This document shows positions 17,438 to 26,544 of a stretch of DNA of 64,000 bases, piece after piece. The number at the start of each line of letters is the position of its first letter. The stretch's first letter is position 1. The notes under the pieces are model-generated. The model searched no databases. It was not told the origin of the DNA and saw nothing but the letters and a program-made list of their open reading frames with translations. Origin of the DNA: Patulibacter sp. SYSU D01012 (lineage in GTDB: Bacteria > Actinomycetota > Thermoleophilia > Solirubrobacterales > Solirubrobacteraceae); assembly GCF_017916475.1 (NCBI RefSeq), contig NZ_JAFMTB010000002.1, positions 124,001-188,000 of the forward strand, written 5' to 3'. The position numbers and the translations under genes were made by a program.

Positions 17438-20062
17438 TCAGTCCAGCAGCTCGACGAAGCCGTCCCGCCCGTGGACCCGCACCCGCTGGCCGTCGCGGAT
17501 CCGCCGCGTCGCATCGTCCACGCCGACGACGGCCGGCAGGCCGTACTCGCGCGCGACGACCGCGCCGTGGGTCATCAGCCCGCCGACCTCGGTGACCAGG
17601 GCGCCGGCCGTGACGAAGAGCGGGGACCACGCGGGGTCGGTGTAGGTCGTGACGAGGACGTCGCCCGGGGCCAGGTCCGCGTCGGCCAGGTCGTCCACCA
17701 CGCGGGCGCGGCCCTCGACCGTCCCGCCCGACACCGCCAGGCCGACGAGGGCACCGGCCGGCACGTCGTCGCGCCCGTAGGAGCCCGCGACGACCTCGCC
17801 CTCGGAGGTGATGACCCGCGGCGGCGTCAGCGCCTCGTGCGCGCGGAACGCGCGGCGCCGCTCCGCGATCAGCGCGTCGTCCGCCCGCCCCGTCGACACG
17901 ACGTCGCGCAGCTCGTCGAGCGTCAGGAAGAACACGTCCTCGACGTCGCGCAGCACGCCCGCGTCGACCAGCCGCGCGGCCTCGCCCAGGAGCGCCTGCT
18001 TGTAGACGAAGGTGCGGCGGACCATGCCGTACTTCGGGTGTTCGCGGTAGCCGATGAACGTGCGCAGCAGGCGGATCGCCCGGTTGGCCCGCGCCGCCTT
18101 TGCGTCGCCGTCCGGCAGGGCGCGCAGCCGGGCGAGCACCTCGCGCGCCTTCGCCTCGGCCCGTTGCCGGCCGCGCGCGAACCGCCGGGCGCTCTCGCCG
18201 GGCGCGTACGCGTCGACGGCGCTCAGGATCAGCGGCACCAGGGTCGAGGGCCGCTCCCGCCAGCGGGGCCGGGTGACGTCGATCTCGCCGACGCAGCGCA
18301 TGCCGTAGCGGTCCAGGAACGCCTCGAGGGCCGCGCGGGCCGCAGGGCCGCCCTCGAGCTCGTCCAGTCCGCCGGGCAGCTCGTCGTCCTCGGCGTGCTC
18401 GAGGAAGGCGACGACGTGGGGGTGCGGGCGGACGGCGTCCGCGACGTCGAGCAGCGCCAGGCCCATCTCGGATGTCACGTTGCCGGGCGCGGAGAGCGTC
18501 AGGACGTCGGCGACGTTCCGCTCGCCGAGCCACGCCTCCAGGTGCGCGTTCAGCCACGCGCTGGCGTCCATCGCGGCAAGCAGCAGCGGGGTGCTGCCCG
18601 GATCGAACAGCCGCCGCCGCAGCTCGGCGACGTCCTCCAGCACGAAGTCGATCAGGTCGGTGCCGGTCCGGCCGCGGATGTCGCGCTCCAGCGTGGTCAG
18701 GGACGCCTCGGTCCGTGCCACCTGCTCGGCGGCGAGGCCGGGATCGGGATCGACGTGGGGGAGGGCGTCGCCGGCGGACGTGGTGGCGGACGGACGCGCG
18801 GGTCCGACCGGCGGGTCCGCCGCCGCGTCGTCGTCGGCCGGGCCGAGGAACCCCCGGTCGACGATGGTGCGCAGCACGTCGCCCATCAGCGGGTCGGACG
18901 CCCCGAGGGCGTGCAGGGTCGCGGCGCGGGTCTCCGGCGACGCCAGACGGGGGGCGATGTCGACGAAGAGCCGCCCGGCGGCCTCGTGCATGCGGGGCAG
19001 GGCGATCCGCTGGTGCAGCGACCGGCCGAGGGGCCGCATGGGGTGGGTCATCATCTGCTGATGCCCGACGGACACCCACACGTGGGGCGCGTCGTCGTCC
19101 GCGCGGGGGACGGGGAAGAGGGTGGTGATCGGCCGGCTCTGGACGATCCACGGCGTCTCGCCGACCAGGCACCACTCGACGTCCTGCGGCGCGCCGGCGG
19201 CGGCCTCGATCCGGCGGCCGAGGTCCGCCAGCCGGACGGCCTGCGCGTCGGTCAGGACCGGGCGGTCGCCGGCGTCCGCGGGCAGCGGCACGTCGTGCGT
19301 GCCGCCGCCGGGCCGCGCGCGCGTCGCGGCGGTCCGCGTGCCGGTCGTCCGCGCGAGGACGCGGCCGTCGCGCACGCGCACGACGTCGGGTGCGGCGCGG
19401 CCCGAGACGAGCGCGTCGCCGAGCCCCGGCACGGCCTCGACGCAGGCGACGTGGCGGTTGCCGCTGACGGGGTCGGCCGTGAAGAGGACGCCCGACGCGT
19501 CGGCGTCGACCAGGCGCTGGACCACGACGGCCATGCCCGTGCCCGTCGGGTCGGCGTCGCGGCCGAGCCGGTACGCGACGGCGCGGTCGTTGAAGAGCGA
19601 CGCCCAGCACCGGACGACGTGGCGCAGCACGGCGTCGTGGCCGACGACCCCCAGGAAGCTGTCGTGCTGGCCGGCGAACGACGCGTCGTCGGCGTCCTCG
19701 GCCGGGGCGCTCGAGCGGACGACCCAGGCGTCGTCCTCGCGGCCGTGCCGGGCGAGCGCCGCGCGGATCTCGCCCGCGACGTCCTCCGGCACCGCCAGGG
19801 CCTCGATCGCGTCCCGTAGTCGCGCGCTGCGCGCCCGGATCGCCGCGTGGTCGTCGGCGGCGGCCTGCGCCAGCCGGTCGACGAGCGGGGCGACCGCGGG
19901 CGCCGCGAGGGCCGCGCGGAAGGCGGACGTGGTCACGCAGAAGCCCGCCGGCACCCGCACGCCCGCGACGCGCGTCAGCCCGCCCAGCCGCGCGCCCTTG
20001 CCGCCGACGTCGGCCACCCGACCCCCGTCGACCTGCTCCAGATCCAGCGTCCATCGCCCCAT
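17438..20062 (-). CDS. rph: Rifamycin phosphotransferase (rifampin-inactivating)
   Basis: 874 residues with the three-part order of Rph. The ATP-grasp domain comes first (about 1-320; GGKGARLGGL, VVRSSAPAEDADDASFAGQHDSF in part, DVEWCLVGETPWIVQSRPI). The rifamycin-binding middle follows (VSVGHQQMMTHPMRPLG, GYREHPKYGMVRR). Last is a swivelling His domain ending GGLMTHGAVVAREYGLPAVVG. The phospho-carrier His is residue 832, 42 residues from the end, the same distance as His825 in the 867-residue Listeria enzyme. The reaction phosphorylates the ansa-chain hydroxyl and blocks the drug. The start has GGAAGGCGG in front. A PEP-synthase-like enzyme is the alternative, but the rifamycin-domain motifs favour Rph. 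Confidence 0.88.
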   Translation of the reverse strand: MGRWTLDLEQVDGGRVADVGGKGARLGGLTRVAGVRVPAGFCVTTSAFRAALAAPAVAPLVDRLAQAAADDHAAIRARSARLRDAIEALAVPEDVAGEIRAALARHGREDDAWVVRSSAPAEDADDASFAGQHDSFLGVVGHDAVLRHVVRCWASLFNDRAVAYRLGRDADPTGTGMAVVVQRLVDADASGVLFTADPVSGNRHVACVEAVPGLGDALVSGRAAPDVVRVRDGRVLARTTGTRTAATRARPGGGTHDVPLPADAGDRPVLTDAQAVRLADLGRRIEAAAGAPQDVEWCLVGETPWIVQSRPITTLFPVPRADDDAPHVWVSVGHQQMMTHPMRPLGRSLHQRIALPRMHEAAGRLFVDIAPRLASPETRAATLHALGASDPLMGDVLRTIVDRGFLGPADDDAAADPPVGPARPSATTSAGDALPHVDPDPGLAAEQVARTEASLTTLERDIRGRTGTDLIDFVLEDVAELRRRLFDPGSTPLLLAAMDASAWLNAHLEAWLGERNVADVLTLSAPGNVTSEMGLALLDVADAVRPHPHVVAFLEHAEDDELPGGLDELEGGPAARAALEAFLDRYGMRCVGEIDVTRPRWRERPSTLVPLILSAVDAYAPGESARRFARGRQRAEAKAREVLARLRALPDGDAKAARANRAIRLLRTFIGYREHPKYGMVRRTFVYKQALLGEAARLVDAGVLRDVEDVFFLTLDELRDVVSTGRADDALIAERRRAFRAHEALTPPRVITSEGEVVAGSYGRDDVPAGALVGLAVSGGTVEGRARVVDDLADADLAPGDVLVTTYTDPAWSPLFVTAGALVTEVGGLMTHGAVVAREYGLPAVVGVDDATRRIRDGQRVRVHGRDGFVELLD

Positions 20063-20135
20063 GTGCCCGCCTTCCCCGGGCCGTCGGTGCGGCCCGTCCG
20101 TGTCCGTTCGACGGGCGAGTATGGGGGAGGGTCGA

Positions 20136-20174
20136 GCGCCTCATGAGGCGCGTTGATGCGGTATACCTTGGTAC
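20136..20174 (-). promoter_or_regulatory. Two palindromes upstream of rph
   Basis: A perfect 16-bp palindrome (GCGCCTCATGAGGCGC, 20136-20151) lies 74-89 bases before the rph start. Just beyond it (20161-20174) is GTATACCTTGGTAC, a near-palindrome around GTACCnnGGTAt on the rph strand. Neither matches the published 19-bp rifamycin-associated element (GGGGCTTGCGGCAAGCCCC) as I remember it. They are candidate regulator sites, or a hairpin in the 5' leader. Confidence 0.4.
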
Positions 20175-20240
20175 TGGCGGAGACGGTTCTCGGCCGGCCG
20201 GCGTCCGTCCCGCCGCAGGCCCCGCCGCCGCGCTGCCCGC

Positions 20241-20528
20241 CTAGCGCTTCAGCTCGATCTCGACGAACGTCACGGGCTCCGGGCTGGCGCTCACGACGTC
20301 GTGCTCGGTCCCCGCCGTGCCGGCGTACGGGCGGCCGGCCTCCTGCGTGAGCGTCCGCGTCGAGCCGTCCGCCTCGACGACCGTGAACGTCCCGCCGGTC
20401 ACCGGGACGACGACGTAGTCGAGCTCGTGGACGTGGCGCCCGGTGCTGTCGCCGTCGGCGGCGAACGTCCACGTGGTCACGCGGACCCGGTCGTCGTCGG
20501 TGTGCGTCGTGCCCTGTGCGGTCCCCAT
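20241..20528 (-). CDS. Small single-domain cupin protein
   Basis: 95 residues. A beta-rich single cupin with HVHELDYVVVPVTGGTF (motif 1, GxHxH-like with E) and GRPYAGTAGTEHDVVSAS (motif 2, with a His). Small cupins of this kind bind a metal or sense small molecules; no enzyme activity can be assigned. It lies upstream of rph on the same strand with 178 bases between them, so it may be in a separate transcript. No clear ribosome site precedes the ATG. Confidence 0.65.
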   Translation of the reverse strand: MGTAQGTTHTDDDRVRVTTWTFAADGDSTGRHVHELDYVVVPVTGGTFTVVEADGSTRTLTQEAGRPYAGTAGTEHDVVSASPEPVTFVEIELKR

Positions 20529-20659
20529 GAGCGCATGCTGCCAGCGCGCCGGCGTGCCGTCAGCGGACGGTCCGTCGCGCCTCGGGGCCGCCCGGTCCCG
20601 CGTGCGGGGCGATGCGGCCCCCTCGGCGGCGCCCCGCGGACGGTACGCTCCGCGGCACG

Positions 20660-21520
20660 GTGTCCGCAGCCCCTGAACGCACCGACCTCTCGCCGTTCCT
20701 CGAGGAGCTGGCCGCCGAGCGCGCGCGCTACCCGCTGCCGCCGCGCCTGCGCGTGGTCGCCGAGGACATCGTGCACCTGACGCTCGAGCTGCTGTTCCCG
20801 CACTTCGCCGCCGAGGTCGGGGGCTGCGCGGGCGACGTCGAGCGCGAGTACGGCGAGCTGCGCCGGCTGCTCTCGGGCGCGCTGCACCTGCCGAGCTCGT
20901 CGTGCCGGCACCCGGACGAGGCCGTCGACCGGTTCATGGCCCGCCTGCCCGCGATCCGCGCGGCGCTGCTGCTCGACGCGCAGGCGATCTACGACGGCGA
21001 TCCGGCGGCCGACTCGGTGGACGAGGTCATCCTCGCCTACCCCGGCTTCCGCGCCGTGGCGATCTACCGGCTGGCCCACGAGCTGCTGGGGTGGTGCGAC
21101 GTGCCGCTGCTGCCGCGGCTGCTGACGGAGATCGCGCACCGCGACACGGGGATCGAGATCCATCCGGGCGCGCAGATCGGCCCCTCGCTGTCCATCGACC
21201 ATGGCACAGGCATCGTGATCGGCCAGACCGCGGTGATCGGCGCGCGGGTCAAGCTCTATCAGGGCGTCACCCTCGGGGCCCTGAGCGTGTCGAAGCGGCT
21301 GGCCCGGACGAAGCGCCACCCGACGATCGGCGACGACGTCGTGATCTACGCGAACGCGACGATCCTCGGCGGCGAGACCGTCATCGGCTCCGGCAGCCGG
21401 ATCGGCGGCAACGTCTGGCTGACGAGCAGCGTGCCGGCGCACTCCGTCGTCACGCCCACCGCCCGCCTCGACCGGCAGCGCGAAGAGCCGCCGGACGACG
21501 TCCTCGACTTCACGATCTAG
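20660..21520 (+). CDS. cysE: Serine O-acetyltransferase
   Basis: 286 residues from GTG 20660. An alpha-helical N-terminal domain (about 1-150) is followed by left-handed beta-helix hexapeptide repeats ([43 protein letters not shown]), with the catalytic His-Asp region in [10 protein letters not shown]. It makes O-acetylserine from serine and acetyl-CoA. The longer, EpsC/SatA-like N-terminus fits actinobacterial and plant-like forms. cysK follows 22 bases downstream, which confirms the role. An upstream ATG at 20612 is possible but less likely. Confidence 0.92.
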   Translation: MSAAPERTDLSPFLEELAAERARYPLPPRLRVVAEDIVHLTLELLFPHFAAEVGGCAGDVEREYGELRRLLSGALHLPSSSCRHPDEAVDRFMARLPAIRAALLLDAQAIYDGDPAADSVDEVILAYPGFRAVAIYRLAHELLGWCDVPLLPRLLTEIAHRDTGIEIHPGAQIGPSLSIDHGTGIVIGQTAVIGARVKLYQGVTLGALSVSKRLARTKRHPTIGDDVVIYANATILGGETVIGSGSRIGGNVWLTSSVPAHSVVTPTARLDRQREEPPDDVLDFTI

Positions 21521-21542
21521 ACCGCGACCCCCGGGAGGCAGC

Positions 21543-22496
<954 letters not shown>

Positions 22497-22509
22497 GACT
22501 CCGTCCGTG

Positions 22510-22539
22510 CCGCCCGCCGCGACTCCGCGTGGCGGGCGG
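22510..22539 (+). terminator. Terminator hairpin after cysK
   Basis: Perfect 9-bp stem (CCGCCCGCC 22510-22518, GGCGGGCGG 22531-22539) with a 12-base loop, starting 14 bases after the cysK stop. No T-run, as usual in such GC-rich genomes. Confidence 0.6.
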
Positions 22540-22603
22540 GGCAAGGCCGGCGGTCGGGTGGCGCCGGTCGGGCCCGGGGCTGAGGGCTCTATAGTCGAGC
22601 GGC

Positions 22604-23353
22604 ATGGGCGGCGGACCCGGGTACGACCCGGAGGGCATCTCGCTCGGAGGCATCTCTCGCGCGCAGCGTCGCGCTGAAGCCATAGCGGCCGGGCAGCGCG
22701 TCGTCGCCGAGGCGGTGGCGACCGAGAACCTCGCCGAACGGATGCTGCTGATGGTCGCCGCGGTAGGGCAGGCGCTGGAGGACTTGTCCCTGACGCCGAC
22801 CGTCGTCGGCGGGCTGGTCGTCGAGTACTTCACCCGGGCGTATGCGACCTCGGACGTCGACGTTCTTCTGCCGACCACCGACGAGGTCAAGGACCGCCTT
22901 CACCAGCTCGGGTTCGTGCAGCCCGAAGAGGGCCAGCGGGTCTGGCGGCACCCGGCCGCGGACATCGAGTGGGAGATGCCCGGCTCCGACCTGAGCCCGG
23001 AGGACCAGGCGGTCGCGGTCGAGCTCGCGGGCGGCGCCCGTCTTCTCATGCTTCGCCGCGAGGACATGCTGGTGCACCGCATCGACGAGTTCGTCGGAGG
23101 CGGCCACCGCGAGGTCTTCGAACAGGTGCTGGCTCTCGCACACGGTCACGACGTCGACTGGCACCGCGTCCGCGAGCGCGCCGCGCAGAGCAACCTTCAC
23201 GACGCCGTTGACGTGGTGCTCGACTGGACGCGGCGCGTCATCGACGACGGCGAGCCGATGCCTGAGACATGGGCGTTGCACGATCTGGCCGACGACCTCG
23301 GCCGGCAGCTCATGCGCCGCAACGCAGAGAGCGCCCGGGGCCGCCGCAGCTAG
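22604..23353 (+). CDS. Nucleotidyltransferase-fold protein (AbiEii/DUF6036-like)
   Basis: 249 residues. After a helical N-terminus, TVVGGLVVEYFTRAYATSDVDVLLP (residues about 66-90) is the minimal nucleotidyltransferase signature: a GG loop, a helix, then DVDVLL with the two metal-binding Asp residues. A third acidic residue may be in DIEWEMPG. C-terminal helices contain REDMLVHRIDEF. Such proteins occur as toxins (MNT, AbiEii) and as housekeeping proteins. The next ORF codes for a 66-residue partner 16 bases downstream, an arrangement like a toxin-antitoxin pair but reversed in size. The function is inferred. Confidence 0.65.
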   Translation: MGGGPGYDPEGISLGGISRAQRRAEAIAAGQRVVAEAVATENLAERMLLMVAAVGQALEDLSLTPTVVGGLVVEYFTRAYATSDVDVLLPTTDEVKDRLHQLGFVQPEEGQRVWRHPAADIEWEMPGSDLSPEDQAVAVELAGGARLLMLRREDMLVHRIDEFVGGGHREVFEQVLALAHGHDVDWHRVRERAAQSNLHDAVDVVLDWTRRVIDDGEPMPETWALHDLADDLGRQLMRRNAESARGRRS

Positions 23354-23369
23354 CGGCTACCATACGAGC

Positions 23370-23570
23370 GTGGGCACCCCCGCCGAGATCCCCGTTCTGC
23401 GTTGGAGCGACCGCGAGGCGCGCCGCGACGAGCAGCTCGCCGTCATCGCTCGGCTCGACGAGGCTCGCGGCGGCGAATACGTGCGCACCCGTCCTCGAAA
23501 CGCCGCCGAGGCCCGCCTGCTGCGCGACAAGGGCGTGCCCGAGCGGCTCATCGGCCCCGACGTGCGCTGA
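23370..23570 (+). CDS. Small basic protein next to the nucleotidyltransferase (66 aa)
   Basis: GTG 23370 opens a 66-residue, highly charged, mostly helical protein (SDREARRDEQLAVIARLDEARGGEY, then RPRNAAEARLLRDKGVPERLIGP). It has no signal peptide or known domain. It follows the nucleotidyltransferase by 16 bases and is probably in the same transcript, so it may be its partner or antitoxin. There is no homology evidence. The start could also lie further upstream in the same open frame. Confidence 0.5.
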   Translation: MGTPAEIPVLRWSDREARRDEQLAVIARLDEARGGEYVRTRPRNAAEARLLRDKGVPERLIGPDVR

Positions 23571-23825
23571 CGCTCGCAGCCGGGCCGGGCGGCGGCCGCT
23601 GCACCGCCACGACCACGTCGCGCACCGACGTCCAGGGGGTGTACGCCCAGGTCATCAACGAGCTCGACCCGGTCGCCGGCGCGCCAGCGTACCGGCACCG
23701 CGGCGCTCGTTGAAACGCCCAGTTCCGCCCAGATGCCGGTGTTCCGAGCGCCGGGCCCGAGCTACCACGTCGCCCAGGAGCGCGGACGGAGGTAACTTCG
23801 GGGCGAAACGATAAGGAACGCGTAC

Positions 23826-24302
23826 ATGCAGCACATGGGGGACTACCTGCTCGCGGTCGCGAGGTGGAGCATCACTGGCGAGCTGCCGGACGATGAAGCG
23901 ATCTCCGGCGCGGGGGGGATGGAGGTTGCGGCGCCGATCAAATTCGACGACGGGGACTCTCGAAAGTACGTAGGGCTGTTCGTCGACGCCGAGGCCAAGC
24001 GGGCTGGCGCCGACAAGCCGCGCTCGGTTTCTGAGGTGGTCAACGGGCTTTCTTGGGCGGACCCTAGGATCGGAGACGGTTACGCCCAAGCCGAAGGCCT
24101 GCCGGGGAACGGTGTCGTCGTCTACGCGCCCGAGCCCGACGGGTCCGACCGACTTGGCGTTCTTTACGGCGCGCGCCTGTCTCGAGGACGGTGGGGCCGT
24201 CCTAGTGCGGTTGAACTCAGCGCCAGGTGGGCCGAGGAGCCCCTCCCAGCGTCCGTCGAGGCGATCCGGGCGAGGCGTAACCGCGGGGAGTGGCCTACGT
24301 AG
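23826..24302 (+). CDS. Unknown soluble protein (158 aa)
   Basis: Starts MQHMGDYLL; ATG 23835 is an alternative start. It has no signal peptide, membrane helix or known motif. Features seen: an acidic N-terminal half (ITGELPDDEAISG, KFDDGDSRKYVGLFVDAEAK), a central GLSWADPRIGDGYAQAEGLPGNGVVV, and a basic end (EAIRARRNRGEW). Codon use is less biased to G/C at third positions than in neighbours outside 23-28 kb, which suggests acquired DNA. The 255 bases before it hold no supported gene. Confidence 0.5.
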   Translation: MQHMGDYLLAVARWSITGELPDDEAISGAGGMEVAAPIKFDDGDSRKYVGLFVDAEAKRAGADKPRSVSEVVNGLSWADPRIGDGYAQAEGLPGNGVVVYAPEPDGSDRLGVLYGARLSRGRWGRPSAVELSARWAEEPLPASVEAIRARRNRGEWPT

Positions 24303-24388
24303 GTATCGAGCGACCATGATCGAGCGAATCATCGCCGCCGCTCATCCGATCCCGCCCCGCCCGCGCGGCTAGGTTCTAGGCTGGCGCG

Positions 24389-24910
24389 ATGGATCGGGTA
24401 TTCGTCAGTTCACTTGCGCGTGGGGGGATGTCTGAGGTGCGGGCCGCAGTCAAGCGGGCCGTGGAGTCTTTGGGCATGGTGCCGGTGATGTTCGAAACCA
24501 CCGGTGCAACCGATCGGCCGTCTCGCAGCGCGCTGACAGAGAAGGTAGAGGGCGCCGATGTCACGGTGCTGATTCTTGGGGCGGAGTACGGAGAGCCAGG
24601 CGAGAGTGGCCACAGCCCTACGGAGGACGAGTTCAACGCCGCGCGCACGGCCGGGGTGCCGGTCTTGCCCATCGTGCAGGAAGGCGTCGATCGCGAGCCG
24701 GAGCAGGAAGCGTTCGTCAGCCGGGTCCGGGGGACATGGGAGACCGGGACCTTCGCGCCGAGCTTCACCACCGCCGAGGAAGCCGGCTTTGCGGCAGTCA
24801 GGGCGCTGGCGCAGTGGAAGAACGACAAACCGGCAGGGGAGCGCAAGCAAGCACTAAGTGACCGCGCACGGTCACTCGCAGCGGGCATCACGACCGCGTC
24901 GCGGACGTGA
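24389..24910 (+). CDS. DUF4062 domain protein
   Basis: 173 residues. It begins MDRVFVSSLARGGMSEVRAAVKRAVESLGM and continues to MFETTGA, the DUF4062 pattern (VFVSS, then a helix and a second strand). GADVTVLILGAEYGEP follows, the third strand of this Rossmann/TIR-like fold. In other bacteria DUF4062 is usually the N-terminal module of larger STAND or effector proteins, several tied to defence; here it stands alone. Its stop overlaps the next gene as GTGA. Lower G/C third positions mark it as accessory. The role is inferred only. Confidence 0.7.
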   Translation: MDRVFVSSLARGGMSEVRAAVKRAVESLGMVPVMFETTGATDRPSRSALTEKVEGADVTVLILGAEYGEPGESGHSPTEDEFNAARTAGVPVLPIVQEGVDREPEQEAFVSRVRGTWETGTFAPSFTTAEEAGFAAVRALAQWKNDKPAGERKQALSDRARSLAAGITTASRT

Positions 24911-25212
24911 TTGGCCGGGCCGCCGAGTTCGCGCGACGCGTGTGGGAGGAGATTGACCGCCAAGACCGCGTCGCGCAGGTCCTGGTGCTCCTCGCTGTCC
25001 CCGATGCGCAGTACAAGACCTACGCCATGGCCGACCCGGGGAACTCGCTGCAGATGGGTGGTGTCCTCGGCGGCCGCGGCCAGCTGCTGACGGCCCCCGA
25101 AGAGCCCCTGACCGTCCGGCGGCGGGACCTCGGACACCCTGACACGATCGACCGGCTTCGGGCGGAGCTCAAGCGCCGGTTTGCCGCCGAGCAAGGCCCG
25201 CAATACCTCTAG
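24907..25212 (+). CDS. Partner ORF translationally coupled to the DUF4062 gene (101 aa)
   Basis: A GTG at 24907 overlaps the DUF4062 stop by four bases (GTGA). The product starts with a charged helix (FARRVWEEIDRQDRVAQ), then a strand (VLVLLAVPDA), a Gly-rich loop (GNSLQMGGVLGGRGQLL) and a basic C-terminal helix (RLRAELKRRFAAEQ). No family is recognised. It may be the detached second half of what is one polypeptide elsewhere, or a separate effector or regulator of the DUF4062 protein. Confidence 0.6.
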   Translation: MIGRAAEFARRVWEEIDRQDRVAQVLVLLAVPDAQYKTYAMADPGNSLQMGGVLGGRGQLLTAPEEPLTVRRRDLGHPDTIDRLRAELKRRFAAEQGPQYL

Positions 25213-25641
25213 CTGGCGCGACGTAGGCCGACGCAACGCGAGATGCGATTCGTCGACTGTGCGAGTCATCGTTTGCTGCTGGCGGAGTCGACCGCTGCGA
25301 CGGACGTTTCGCGCTCTGCACTCGATGCGGGTGGAGGCGTTCGCTGTCGACGACACACTCGCGCGATCGAGACGCGGCGTCGGCCGCTGGCGTGCGCCGA
25401 CGGTCGATGCGCTCATGAGCCCGCCGGGCCCAGCGGGCGCCCGAGGTGTGGGCCGCTGGTTGTGCTGTAGGACGTTCGCTCGGCCGGCTCCGCGCTCGAT
25501 AATCGATCTTATGGAAACCTAGTGGCGGAGTAGGGCGTCCTTGAGCCGTCGCCCTGGCGGTAGCGCGGCTCGCACTCGTATGACCTCCAGCGACGAGTGG
25601 CGCAGGTCCTCTCGCGCGGTAATCGGCGGGCGCCCTTACGG
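25213..25641. other. Gene-poor 430-base stretch in the accessory region
   Basis: Base composition is visibly lower in G/C than in the rest of the window, for example ATAATCGATCTTATGG near 25500. Open frames here show no codon bias or family motifs. It could be decayed DNA at an insertion boundary. No repeat or attachment site is clear. Confidence 0.4.
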
Positions 25642-26280
25642 CTAGTCCTTGCGACCGGTGAACGCCAGCGACGCGCCGATGCCGACCATCGTCAACCCGC
25701 CCGCACCGCCGATGGCCTCGAGCCGCTTCGGAGAACCAGCAAGCCACCCGCGGGCGGTGCCTGCCAACAGCGCCCAAGCGCCGTCGAGCACGAGCGCTAT
25801 CGCGAACCACATCGCCCCGAGCATCAGCATCTGCTGGGGCACGCCGCCGGCGGCGCGGTCGACGAACTGCGGCAGCAGCGCCATGAAGGCGACGATCGAC
25901 TTCGGGTTGGCAAGGCCGACGAGGAACCCCTCGCGCACGATCCGCCTCACGGTCTTCGGCGTGACGGGCTGGCCCACCGCGGTCGCCAGGTCACGGCGGT
26001 GCCGGAACGCTTTGATGCCCAGGTACATCAGATACAGGGCGCCAGCGATCTTGACTACCGTGAAGGCAGTCACCGACCGCTCAACGATCGCGCCGAGGCC
26101 AAACGCGACCAGGATCACCTGCACGTAGACGCCGAGCGCGTTGCCCACGACGGTCGCCACCCCGGCCCGGCGACCGAGGGTGATCGACCGGGAGATCACG
26201 AACAGCACACTCGGCCCCGGCACGCCGATAGTCACGGCCGAGGCGACCAGAAAGGCCAGGACATGATCAGAAGGCGGCAT
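25642..26280 (-). CDS. LysE/RhtB family exporter
   Basis: 212 residues from ATG 26280; the extra 36 residues of the longer frame are non-typical. It has six hydrophobic helices with the LysE-family features: VTIGVPGPSVLFVISRSITLGRRAG (the PGP motif after helix 1), VVGNALGVYVQVILVAFGLGAIV, GALYLMYLGIKAFR and GFLVGLANPKSIVAF. Such proteins export amino acids or homoserine lactones by proton exchange. The substrate is not evident. It faces away from the 6PGDH-like gene at 26545, with a decayed regulator remnant between them. Confidence 0.88.
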   Translation of the reverse strand: MPPSDHVLAFLVASAVTIGVPGPSVLFVISRSITLGRRAGVATVVGNALGVYVQVILVAFGLGAIVERSVTAFTVVKIAGALYLMYLGIKAFRHRRDLATAVGQPVTPKTVRRIVREGFLVGLANPKSIVAFMALLPQFVDRAAGGVPQQMLMLGAMWFAIALVLDGAWALLAGTARGWLAGSPKRLEAIGGAGGLTMVGIGASLAFTGRKD

Positions 26281-26338
26281 GGCCGAAGAATATGCCCGCA
26301 CCGCACTCAGCGCCAACACCCCGCCAGTGCACGTCAGG

Positions 26339-26440
26339 TCACGGCGCCGTTGGCTTGCCGGGTGAGACCGCACCGGTTTCATAGGCACGGTTCACCGCTT
26401 GGATTCGGTCGCGGGCGCCGATCCGCCGCTGCTGGAAGAC
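26339..26440 (-). pseudogene. Truncated C-terminus of a LuxR-type response regulator
   Basis: The last ~34 codons of a minus-strand frame read VASSMRVFQQRRIGARDRIQ and then AVNRAYETGAVSPG. This matches the recognition helix and end of NarL/LuxR-type HTH domains (typically RV..KLGARDRVQAV..AYETGLV..). Nothing upstream in this frame, or in the other two, restores a receiver domain or the rest of the HTH, and a plus-strand gene starts at 26545. It looks like the leftover end of a deleted regulator. The upstream limit is approximate. Confidence 0.45.
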
Positions 26441-26544
26441 CCGCATCGAGCTCGCAACCGCGATCCACGACGAGCGCCGCGCCGCCGAGCGCAGAGACGA
26501 GGACTCAGCGGGCCCCTGCGCCAGGGGCGAAGTACAGTAGCGCC

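Noticed and set aside
17148-20144. 998-codon minus-strand frame overlapping rph in another frame
   Set aside because: Arg/Gly/Pro-rich low-complexity translation, typical of a shadow of the rph gene. No motifs.
23571-23825. Possible short minus-strand gene (RAGDRVELVDDLGVHPLD region)
   Set aside because: The fragment has no plausible start, no ribosome site and no family match; it overlaps the end of the upstream ORF. At most a remnant.
25181-25522. 113-codon plus-strand ORF in the gene-poor stretch
   Set aside because: Ser/Arg/Cys-rich composition, no ribosome site, no codon bias and overlap with the preceding gene's end.
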